From contig JASGMZ010000069.1 of the NCBI GenBank assembly GCA_030156305.1, positions 1 through 12,362 of the forward strand: a stretch of DNA of 12,362 nt, written 5' to 3'. The notes under the pieces are model-generated. The model was not told the DNA's origin and did no database searches. It worked only from the letters and a program-made list of their open reading frames with translations. Shown here piece by piece: positions 1 to 6,830 of the stretch (positions are counted from its first letter, which is position 1; each line of letters starts with the position of its first letter). The translations under genes and the position numbers were made by a program. This DNA is from Bacteroidales bacterium (GTDB lineage: Bacteria > Bacteroidota > Bacteroidia > Bacteroidales > UBA12077).

Positions 1-22
1 TTATCTGATACCCTGTTGGCAT
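1..22 (-). CDS. possible N-terminus of a REP-associated tyrosine transposase (partial, runs off left edge)
   Basis: Read on the minus strand from position 22, the sequence gives M-P-T-G-Y-Q-I with no stop before the window edge. From memory, many Bacteroidota REP-associated tyrosine transposases (RAYT, Y1/IS200-like superfamily) begin with a similar M-x-T-G-Y-Q-I peptide. The palindromic REP-like repeats immediately upstream of this start (83-173) fit the usual arrangement of such a gene beside its repeats. Only seven codons are visible, so the call rests on this short peptide and on context. It could equally be chance, or the start of an unrelated gene. Confidence 0.3.
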
Positions 23-82
23 AAATTATTATAAAACTTAATGTAAATATAATAAAATAATTAATAATGCTAATGCATTATA

Positions 83-99
83 CCGAATTACAAATTCGG
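83..99. repeat. short palindrome (7-bp arms, 3-nt loop)
   Basis: The arms ccgaatt (83-89) and aattcgg (93-99) are perfect reverse complements around aca. No T-tract follows, so it is not a typical intrinsic terminator. It lies just outside the larger nested palindrome at 110-173 and shares the word ccgaatt with it (131-137), which suggests related REP-like material. Confidence 0.6.
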
Positions 100-109
100 A
101 AATGAAAGA

Positions 110-173
110 AAGCGGAAATACACCTGTCTGCCGAATTTATCCGCCGATAAGTGGACAGGCAGGATTTCCGCTT
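110..173. repeat. nested REP-like palindrome (long imperfect hairpin)
   Basis: Three nested inverted repeats are visible. The outer arms are aagcggaaat (110-119) and atttccgctt (164-173), a perfect 10 bp. The middle arms are cctgtc (123-128) and gacagg (154-159). The inner arms are ttatc (137-141) and gataa (146-150). The whole can fold into one long interrupted hairpin. This architecture is typical of REP/REPIN elements that are moved by RAYT transposases. The 15-mer cctgtctgccgaatt at 123-137 recurs exactly at 12262-12276. Confidence 0.65.
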
Positions 174-187
174 AGCGTGGGAGTTTA

Positions 188-228
188 CAGTTTAAACTGG
201 CACAATAAAACCGGAATCGCTGGCACAA
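188..228. repeat. 12-bp perfect palindrome with an overlapping 9-bp direct repeat
   Basis: cagtttaaactg (188-199) is a perfect palindrome. The word ctggcacaa overlaps its right end (197-205) and is repeated at 220-228, 23 bp away. This stretch directly follows the REP-like hairpin and is probably part of the same repetitive intergenic element. A regulatory role cannot be excluded. Confidence 0.45.
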
Positions 229-311
229 ATCGAACCGTGTTTTCCAAAAGAAACCTTTTCCATAAAAAAATAAAAAAAATTTGAATTAATAATCCTATGT
301 TTTGCAATTCG

Positions 312-321
312 CAAACGTTTG
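312..321. promoter_or_regulatory. LacI/GalR-type operator palindrome (candidate)
   Basis: caaacgtttg is a perfect 10-bp palindrome with a central CG, the core shape of LacI/GalR-family operators. It sits 60 bp upstream of the putative -33 element of the maltose operon. LacI-family regulators commonly control maltose loci in Bacteroidota. The upstream position would fit an activator or a looping repressor better than simple promoter blockage. No regulator gene is visible in the window. Confidence 0.45.
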
Positions 322-380
322 AAACAATGCTTACAGGTTTTTTAAATTTATTATAAACATCTGCTTACTAACAAGATACA

Positions 381-411
381 TTGTTTCTACCACTTTTTTA
401 TGGTATATTTG
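381..411 (+). promoter_or_regulatory. Bacteroidota-type sigma promoter for the maltose operon
   Basis: TATATTTG at 404-411 matches the Bacteroidota -7 consensus TAnnTTTG exactly. TTG at 381-383 is 20 bp upstream and can serve as the -33 element. Transcription would start around 416-420, giving a leader of about 45 nt before the permease start codon at 463. No other exact match was noticed in the upstream region. Confidence 0.55.
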
Positions 412-462
412 ATGGTACAATAGAATCATTTAAAATCACTAATTTAAGAATCAATTATAACG

Positions 463-1965
463 ATGAAAAAAGAGAAAAAAGCACTGAGTTTCTGGCAAAT
501 ATGGAACATGAGTTTTGGATTTTTAGGTATTCAGTTTGGTTTTGCCCTCCAAAATGCCAATGTGAGCAGAATTTTCGAAACCCTTGGAGCCAAAGTAGAT
601 GACATTCCCATTTTATGGATCGCTGCTCCGGTAACCGGGCTCATTGTTCAACCCATTATTGGCCACCTAAGCGATAAAACATGGACCCGCTTAGGACGAA
701 GACGCCCCTTCTTTTTAGTAGGCGCTATTTTAGCCTCTATAGCATTAATTATCATGCCTAATTCACCCACTTTATGGGTAGCAGCTGGAATGCTTTGGAT
801 TATGGATACGTCCATTAATATCTCTATGGAGCCTTTTAGGGCTTTTGTTGGTGATAACCTTCCATCGCATCAGCGTACCATTGGATTTAGTATGCAAAGT
901 TTTTTTATTGGTACTGGTGCTGTGGTTGCCTCTTTTCTTCCTTATATTTTTACCGAATGGTTTAATGTTTCCAATACTGCTCCTCCCGGAGAAATTCCAT
1001 TGTCTGTAAAATTATCCTTCTATTTTGGCGGTGCGGTATTCATTCTTTCTGTATTATGGACTGTTTTCACTTCCAAAGAATATTCACCCGAAGAATTAGC
1101 CGAATTTGAAGATAAGGAGTTAGAAGCAAAGATGAAAGAAGAAGAGTTAGCCAATATCAAAAACTCAGGCGGTGATTTCAAAAACGGAGTGGTTTTTTTG
1201 ATTATCGGAATCATTATCACTTTTGCTCTTACTTTTATTAAGGTCGATAAAGAGGTTTTTATTTTTTCAATAGGACTTGCAATATTTGGATTGCTTGAAT
1301 TATTCAGTGGTTTTTTAAAACAACGAGGAAAACTAAAAAATGGATTTGTGGCTGTTGTCTCCGATTTTAACACCATGCCACTAACCATGAAACAGTTGGC
1401 TATTGTACAGTTTTTCTCTTGGTTTGCCTTATTTGCCATGTGGATTTATACCACTTCAGGTGTTACCAGTCATATTTACGGAACAACAGATACTACCTCA
1501 GCCTTATATAACGAAGGTGCCAACTGGGTAGGCATTTGTTTTGGTATTTATAATGGGTTTGCTGCTGTATTTGCATTTTTACTCATTTTGATGGCTAAAC
1601 TCACCAATCGGAAAATTACTCACGCGGTGTCCTTAATCATTGGAGGCATCAGTCTGGCATCCATTTTCTTTATCAATAACCCAACCATGCTACTGGTTCC
1701 GTTTGTAGGAATCGGATTAGCCTGGGCCAGCATATTAGCCATGCCCTATGCTATATTAACCGGTTCGTTACCGGCACATAAGATGGGCGTTTTCATGGGA
1801 ATTTTTAACTTTTTTATTGTAATTCCTCAGATATTGGCTGCCAGTATTCTGGGTTTTGTGGTAAAAACATTATTTAATAATCAACCCATTTATGCTTTAA
1901 TACTGGGCGGTTTTTCGATGATACTAGCCGGCATTTTGGTTGTATTTGTTAAAGACAGAGATTAA
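463..1965 (+). CDS. MFS sugar permease, SLC45/GPH-like (probable maltose or maltodextrin importer)
   Basis: A 500-residue inner-membrane carrier, probably a cation symporter for maltose or short dextrins. The N-terminus (SFWQIWNMSFGFLGIQ, residues 9-24) and the loop G-H-x-S-D-K...R-L-G-R-R-R-P-F (67-83) are typical of the SLC45/sucrose-transporter and GPH type of the major facilitator superfamily. Hydrophobic segments fall near 13-33, 50-68, 82-99, 103-117, 142-163, 184-202, 242-259, 265-284, 311-331, 354-378, 386-404, 409-431, 443-466 and 476-496. That is 14 instead of the usual 12, with a charged stretch (about 204-240) and a possible extra helix pair between the two halves. The start at 463 gives the expected N-terminus. 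It is first in the operon and its stop overlaps the pgmB start by one base (taATG), which suggests translational coupling. The substrate is inferred from the phosphorylase and PgmB next door. Confidence 0.85.
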   Translation: MKKEKKALSFWQIWNMSFGFLGIQFGFALQNANVSRIFETLGAKVDDIPILWIAAPVTGLIVQPIIGHLSDKTWTRLGRRRPFFLVGAILASIALIIMPNSPTLWVAAGMLWIMDTSINISMEPFRAFVGDNLPSHQRTIGFSMQSFFIGTGAVVASFLPYIFTEWFNVSNTAPPGEIPLSVKLSFYFGGAVFILSVLWTVFTSKEYSPEELAEFEDKELEAKMKEEELANIKNSGGDFKNGVVFLIIGIIITFALTFIKVDKEVFIFSIGLAIFGLLELFSGFLKQRGKLKNGFVAVVSDFNTMPLTMKQLAIVQFFSWFALFAMWIYTTSGVTSHIYGTTDTTSALYNEGANWVGICFGIYNGFAAVFAFLLILMAKLTNRKITHAVSLIIGGISLASIFFINNPTMLLVPFVGIGLAWASILAMPYAILTGSLPAHKMGVFMGIFNFFIVIPQILAASILGFVVKTLFNNQPIYALILGGFSMILAGILVVFVKDRD

Positions 1966-2621
1966 TGACACAAAAAATAAAAGCAATCATTTTTGATCTC
2001 GATGGTGTTATTGTCGATACCGCAATATTTCATTTCCAGGCCTGGAAAAAGCTGGCCAATACTATGGGCTTTGATCTTACCAAAGCACAAAACGAACAAC
2101 TAAAAGGAATCAGCAGGCTGGAATCTTTAGACATATTACTCGAAATAGGGAAAACGGATGCTGTTTCAAATGAAGAAAAACAACAATTAGCAACCAGAAA
2201 AAACGAGTGGTACCGAGAGAATATCTTAAAAATGACCCCCCAGGATATTTTACCCGGGGTGAAAAACTTTCTCGAAGAGCTTAAAAAAGCTGATTACAAA
2301 ATTGCTATTGGCTCATCCAGTAAAAATGCAGGAACTATTTTAGAACGCATTGGCATGAAAGATTTCTTTGATGCCGTAGTGGACGGAACAAAAATTACCC
2401 GGTCAAAACCGGATCCCGAAGTTTTTCTAAAAGGAGCTCAGGAATTAAATATTCCTCCCGAACAGTGTTTGGTTTTTGAAGATGCAGAATCGGGTATCGA
2501 AGCGGCAAAAAATGCCGGAATGAAAACCATCGGTGTAGGAAAACCGGAAAACTTACCCAAAGCAGATAAGGTAATTCCCGGCTTTAAAAATATAAACATC
2601 TCAATAATTGAAAATAGTTAA
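1965..2621 (+). CDS. pgmB: beta-phosphoglucomutase (HAD superfamily)
   Basis: Cytosolic enzyme of 218 residues that converts beta-D-glucose 1-phosphate to glucose 6-phosphate, the step after maltose phosphorolysis. The HAD motif I is DLDGVIVDT (11-19): D11 is the nucleophile that becomes phosphorylated and D13 the general acid/base. H23 and the GISR motif (48-51) in the cap domain match residues that mark beta-phosphoglucomutases rather than other HAD phosphatases. Motif II is S117 in GSSSKNA, motif III is K148 in RSKPDP, and motif IV is E172-D173 in FEDAESG, which binds magnesium. The length is normal for the family. It is coupled to the permease by a one-base overlap and is followed after 23 bp by the GH65 gene, the phosphorylase whose product it uses. 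All key residues are present. Confidence 0.94.
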   Translation: MTQKIKAIIFDLDGVIVDTAIFHFQAWKKLANTMGFDLTKAQNEQLKGISRLESLDILLEIGKTDAVSNEEKQQLATRKNEWYRENILKMTPQDILPGVKNFLEELKKADYKIAIGSSSKNAGTILERIGMKDFFDAVVDGTKITRSKPDPEVFLKGAQELNIPPEQCLVFEDAESGIEAAKNAGMKTIGVGKPENLPKADKVIPGFKNINISIIENS

Positions 2622-2644
2622 AATCATAAAAAATCCTTCACACA

Positions 2645-4951
2645 ATGAACGAATATCTTAAACATGATGAATGGTGTATTATCGAAGAAGGTTTTAATCC
2701 TGAAAATCAGCGATCATCAGAAAGTATTTTTTCGCTTGGAAACGGACACATTGGCCAACGGGCTAATTTTGAAGAACAATATAGTGGCGATACGTTACAG
2801 GGAAACTATATAGCCGGAATTTACTATCCCGATAAAACAAAAGTGGGCTGGTGGAAAAACGGGTATCCCGAATATTTTGCCAAGGTGCTTAATGCACCTA
2901 ACTGGATTGGTATCAATATTTTAGTAGGAAAACAAGAGCTTGATTTAGCCAAAGTGAAAATCAAAAATTTCCGCAGAGTTTTAAATATGAAGGAAGGATA
3001 TTTAGAACGTTCATTTTATGCTGAATTTTCTAACGAACAAGCCATAGAAGTTACGGCTAAGCGATTTTTAAGCATCACCCAAAACGAATTAGGTTGTATT
3101 AAATATCAAATTAGATGTGTTAATATTGATGATACAATTACCATTGAGCCTTATATTGATGCCGATGTGATTAACGAAGACGCCAACTATAACGAAAAGT
3201 TCTGGGAAGAAGTGGATATCGAAAGCAGGCCGGGTGAAGCTTATTTAACGGCAAAGACCAAAAAACTCGATTTTTATGTTTGTACCAGCATGAAATTTAG
3301 CATTGAAAAAAACAATACCGAAATAAAAAATACGGTAAAAGAAAACAAACGAAAAAAATACCTGAGTCAGCGTGTTTCTGTCGATTGTAAAACAGACGAT
3401 GTGATAACCATTTATAAATATGCTTCCATCACGCATTCTGAAAATCATGATAAAGAGCAACTAACCATCGCAGCCCACAACAATTTAGAATCGGCCACAG
3501 AAAAAGGGTTTAACCAACTTTTTACGGAACATGCCAACGCATGGAAAAAGAAATGGACAACGAGCGATATAGAAATTGAAGGTGATGTTGCCGGCCAGCA
3601 AGGCATACGATTTAACATTTTTCAGCTAAACCAGACCTACACAGGCGATGATGAACGTTTAAATATAGGGCCTAAAGGATTTACCGGCGAGAAATACGGT
3701 GGAAGCACCTACTGGGATACTGAAGCCTATTGTCTGCCTTTTTATTTGAGGACATCGGAACAACAGGTTGCCAAAAATTTATTACTATATCGTTACCGCC
3801 ATTTACCCAAAGCCATTGAAAATGCCGGGAAATTAGGTTTTAAAGATGGTGCTGCATTGTATCCAATGGTTACTATGAATGGCGAAGAGTGCCACAACGA
3901 ATGGGAAATTACTTTCGAAGAAATTCACCGGAATGGAGCTATTGCTTATGCTATTTACAATTATACCCGCTACACAGGCGATGAATCGTATATTGAGGAT
4001 TATGGGCTTGAAGTACTCATTGCCATCAGCCGTTTCTGGGCTCAACGGGTTAATTTTTCCCAAGAAAAAAAACAGTATGTAATATTGGGCGTTACCGGAC
4101 CCAACGAGTACGAAAACAATGTTAATAATAACTGGTATACCAATACGATAGCCCGATGGTGCCTTGATTATACTTTAAAAATGATTACCAAAGTACAGAC
4201 CGAAGCTCCTGAAAAATATAAAAAGCTGAAAGAAAAAATTCATTTCAACGAGCTGAAGGAAGCAGGCAAATGGACCAATATTGTTGATAACATCTACATT
4301 CCCGAAGATGAGGACCTCAATATTTTCCTCCAGCAGGATGGTTTTTTGGATAAAGAGATCATACCTGCCGAGAACCTTGACCCGGAACAAAGGCCTATCA
4401 ATCAAAAATGGTCATGGGATCGTATTTTACGTTCCTGCTATATTAAACAGGCTGATGTTTTGCAGGGACTATTTTTTTTCGAAGATCATTATGATGAAGA
4501 TACAATTAAACGAAATTTCGATTTTTATGAGCCATTAACGGTTCATGAATCATCTTTATCACCTTGTGTACACACTATTTTAGCAGCTAAACTAGGCTAT
4601 AAAGAACAAGCCTACGAACTTTATTTACGTACCGCAAGATTGGATTTGGATGATTACAATAATGAGGTCAATCAAGGTTTACATATTACCAGTATGGCCG
4701 GAACTTATCTATCCATTGTAGAAGGGTTTGGCGGAATGCGCATAAAAAACGGTGAGTTACATTTCAACCCATTTCTCCCACCACAATGGAACAAATATTC
4801 GTTTATTGTTAAGTTCAGAGGAAAACTGATAAAAGTTGAAGTTACCAACGAAAAAACAATCGTTTATAATCAACACAACGAAAAGATAAAAGTAATTGTA
4901 CATGGATTAGATTATTCCATTAATGCACATGAATCGCTTGAAATTCGTTAA
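2645..4951 (+). CDS. mapA: GH65 family maltose phosphorylase
   Basis: A 768-residue cytosolic enzyme, without signal peptide, that splits maltose with inorganic phosphate into glucose and beta-glucose 1-phosphate. The order is that of GH65: an N-terminal beta-sandwich (about 1-270), a linker, an alpha/alpha barrel (about 320-690), and a small C-terminal beta domain. The general acid is E488 in GVTGPNEYE (482-490). HESSLS (634-639) and HITSMAG (680-686) form the phosphate pocket, and KQADV (601-605) is another family block. The loop HNEWEITFE (417-425) corresponds, from memory, to the acceptor-site loop that separates maltose from trehalose and kojibiose phosphorylases, and it reads as the maltose type. 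The length is normal. Its neighbour PgmB consumes the beta-glucose 1-phosphate. Trehalose or kojibiose phosphorylase are the alternatives, judged less likely. Confidence 0.9.
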   Translation: MNEYLKHDEWCIIEEGFNPENQRSSESIFSLGNGHIGQRANFEEQYSGDTLQGNYIAGIYYPDKTKVGWWKNGYPEYFAKVLNAPNWIGINILVGKQELDLAKVKIKNFRRVLNMKEGYLERSFYAEFSNEQAIEVTAKRFLSITQNELGCIKYQIRCVNIDDTITIEPYIDADVINEDANYNEKFWEEVDIESRPGEAYLTAKTKKLDFYVCTSMKFSIEKNNTEIKNTVKENKRKKYLSQRVSVDCKTDDVITIYKYASITHSENHDKEQLTIAAHNNLESATEKGFNQLFTEHANAWKKKWTTSDIEIEGDVAGQQGIRFNIFQLNQTYTGDDERLNIGPKGFTGEKYGGSTYWDTEAYCLPFYLRTSEQQVAKNLLLYRYRHLPKAIENAGKLGFKDGAALYPMVTMNGEECHNEWEITFEEIHRNGAIAYAIYNYTRYTGDESYIEDYGLEVLIAISRFWAQRVNFSQEKKQYVILGVTGPNEYENNVNNNWYTNTIARWCLDYTLKMITKVQTEAPEKYKKLKEKIHFNELKEAGKWTNIVDNIYIPEDEDLNIFLQQDGFLDKEIIPAENLDPEQRPINQKWSWDRILRSCYIKQADVLQGLFFFEDHYDEDTIKRNFDFYEPLTVHESSLSPCVHTILAAKLGYKEQAYELYLRTARLDLDDYNNEVNQGLHITSMAGTYLSIVEGFGGMRIKNGELHFNPFLPPQWNKYSFIVKFRGKLIKVEVTNEKTIVYNQHNEKIKVIVHGLDYSINAHESLEIR

Positions 4952-4955
4952 ATCA

Positions 4956-6812
4956 ATGAGGCAAAAAATAGTTTTTAAATCAATATCAGTACTTATTCTT
5001 TTTTTGGAAATTTCAATTTCCAATGCTCAGGTCATAAGTAAGGCAGAGCCACCCAACTGGTGGACAGGGATGGAAAACCCTCAATTGCAAATCATGTTAT
5101 ATGGTTATAATATTGCAGCGTATGAGCTATCATTAAGCAATGATAAATTATTGCAATCTGTTCAAAAAACAGAAAATCCTAATTATCTTTTTTTAAATCT
5201 TGAAATCCCGAAAAATATATCGCCTCAAACAATTAGCATTCAGGTAAAAGAAAATGGAGAGCTTATCGAAAGTTTTCCTTACGAGCTAAAAGAACGAACC
5301 AAAAACAGGACACAGCATCTGGGATTTGATCAATCAGATGTTATTTACCTACTCATGCCCGACCGGTTTGCCAATGGTGATATATCCAATGATACGATGG
5401 ACGAACTGCTGGAGAAAGCAGACCGCACTAATCCCGACGGACGACATGGCGGAGATATCCAGGGCATCATCAATCATTTGGATTATCTGGATAAATTAGG
5501 AGTAACCACTTTATGGATCAATCCTTTGCTGGAAAATAATCAGCAAAAGTACACATACCATGGGTATGCCATAACCGATTTTTACAACATCGATGCCCGG
5601 TTTGGCAATAATGCAAAATATGTGGAACTGGTAAATAAAGCCCACCAAAAAGATTTAAAGGTAGTGATGGATATGGTTTTAAATCACTGCGGAATCAATC
5701 ACTGGTGGATGGATGATTTACCCTCTGAAGACTGGATCCATCAATTTGACGAATATACCCAGTCCAATTTCCGGTCAACGGTGCTAACCGACCCGTATGC
5801 ATCATCCGAAGATATCATGCGCCAGCAAAAGGGATGGTTCAATCGGAATATGCCCGACTTAAACCAACAAAATCCTCTGGTAGCCACCTATTTTATTCAA
5901 AATTCCATCTGGTGGATTGAATATGCAGGGATTGATGGTATACGGCTCGATACACAACCTTATGCTGATAAAGACATGATTGCCCGATGGGCTCAGGAAA
6001 TCAGAAATCAATATCCGGATTTCACCATTTTGGGCGAATCGTGGTTGCAAAAAATTCCTATTACGGCCTATTGGCAGGAAAACAGTAAAAATTTTGACGG
6101 ATACTCGTCCAACATCCCCGTTATTACCGATTTTCCCATGCACTATGCTATTACACAGACTTTCAACGAAGAACAAACCTGGACGGATGGCATAGCGAAA
6201 TTGTACTATATCCTGGCTCAGGATTTTGTGTACAACAATCCGGCAAACACTTTAGTTTTTCTGGATAATCACGATGTTACCCGCATATTCTCATCGCTAA
6301 ACCAAAGCATGGAAAAATTAAAAATGGCCCTAGCCTTTCAGTTAACCACACGCGGAATTCCATCTATCCTTTATGGCACCGAACTGTTGATGGAAGGATA
6401 TGAGCACGAAGCGCATGGTAAAATGCGCAAGGATTTTACAGGAGGCTGGCCCGATGATGAAAAAAATGGCTTTACTGCCAAAGGAAGAACCGATGCGCAA
6501 AATGAGATATATAACTATTTGCAGCATCTGCTCAACTGGAGAAAATCAAAAGAAGTCATTCATACCGGAAAACTAACCCATTTTGTCCCTGAAAACAATG
6601 TGTATGTCTATTTCAGACATGATGCTGATGAAACGGTAATGATTATTTTAAATAACAACGAAAATTATCAAACCATACAAACAGAACGCTTTAAAGAGAT
6701 TATGCAGGGATACCGGACGGGAAAAGAAATCATCAGCCAAACAGAAATTAACAATTTGAATAAAATCCATATCCCTAAAAAATCAGCCATGATTATTGAA
6801 CTCAAACAATAA
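4956..6812 (+). CDS. SusA-like GH13 neopullulanase/cyclomaltodextrinase (periplasmic)
   Basis: Alpha-glucan hydrolase, probably cutting maltodextrins, cyclodextrins or pullulan in the periplasm. The start at 4956 is preferred: it lies 4 bp after the GH65 stop and gives a compact signal peptide of about 24 residues ending in SNA-Q. An in-frame ATG at 4923 would add 11 residues and overlap the GH65 gene by 29 bp. An N-terminal cyclomaltodextrinase-type beta domain (about 25-115) precedes the TIM barrel. Counting from 4956, visible motifs are MPDRFANGD (134-142), GGDIQGI (165-171), region I DMVLNH (239-244), region V MPDLN (299-303), nucleophile D332 in GIRLDTQPY, acid E361 in LGESW, and D440 in FLDNHD. 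MPDLN is the signature of the neopullulanase/cyclomaltodextrinase group. The catalytic set is intact. It lies 18 bp before the next GH13 gene in the same operon. Product specificity is inferred. Confidence 0.88.
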   Translation: MRQKIVFKSISVLILFLEISISNAQVISKAEPPNWWTGMENPQLQIMLYGYNIAAYELSLSNDKLLQSVQKTENPNYLFLNLEIPKNISPQTISIQVKENGELIESFPYELKERTKNRTQHLGFDQSDVIYLLMPDRFANGDISNDTMDELLEKADRTNPDGRHGGDIQGIINHLDYLDKLGVTTLWINPLLENNQQKYTYHGYAITDFYNIDARFGNNAKYVELVNKAHQKDLKVVMDMVLNHCGINHWWMDDLPSEDWIHQFDEYTQSNFRSTVLTDPYASSEDIMRQQKGWFNRNMPDLNQQNPLVATYFIQNSIWWIEYAGIDGIRLDTQPYADKDMIARWAQEIRNQYPDFTILGESWLQKIPITAYWQENSKNFDGYSSNIPVITDFPMHYAITQTFNEEQTWTDGIAKLYYILAQDFVYNNPANTLVFLDNHDVTRIFSSLNQSMEKLKMALAFQLTTRGIPSILYGTELLMEGYEHEAHGKMRKDFTGGWPDDEKNGFTAKGRTDAQNEIYNYLQHLLNWRKSKEVIHTGKLTHFVPENNVYVYFRHDADETVMIILNNNENYQTIQTERFKEIMQGYRTGKEIISQTEINNLNKIHIPKKSAMIIELKQ

Positions 6813-6830
6813 CTTAAAATACAATTCGCC

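Larger units (their letters stand above)
23..462. other. 440-bp region without a complete gene, upstream of the maltose operon
   Basis: I see no convincing protein gene here. The left half (about 83-230) is occupied by palindromic and direct repeats and is richer in G+C than its surroundings. Positions 258-290 are a nearly pure A/T run. The right half (312-462) looks regulatory for the permease operon, with a LacI-type palindrome and a Bacteroidota promoter. No tRNA or riboswitch fold was recognised. Confidence 0.6.

Noticed and set aside
102..284. A 60-codon open frame on the plus strand
   Set aside because: It runs through the nested palindromes and direct repeats, has low-complexity K-rich ending and no recognisable protein character.
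302..315. Inverted repeat ttgc...gcaa next to the LacI-like palindrome
   Set aside because: The arms are only 4-5 bp in an AT-rich region, so chance is likely; only the 10-bp palindrome was kept.
381..602. A 73-codon frame overlapping the start of the permease gene
   Set aside because: It overlaps the well-supported permease in another frame and starts inside the promoter region.
1020..1439. A 139-codon antisense frame inside the permease gene
   Set aside because: It is the reverse-strand shadow of a hydrophobic coding sequence, rich in K, N and S without any family motif.
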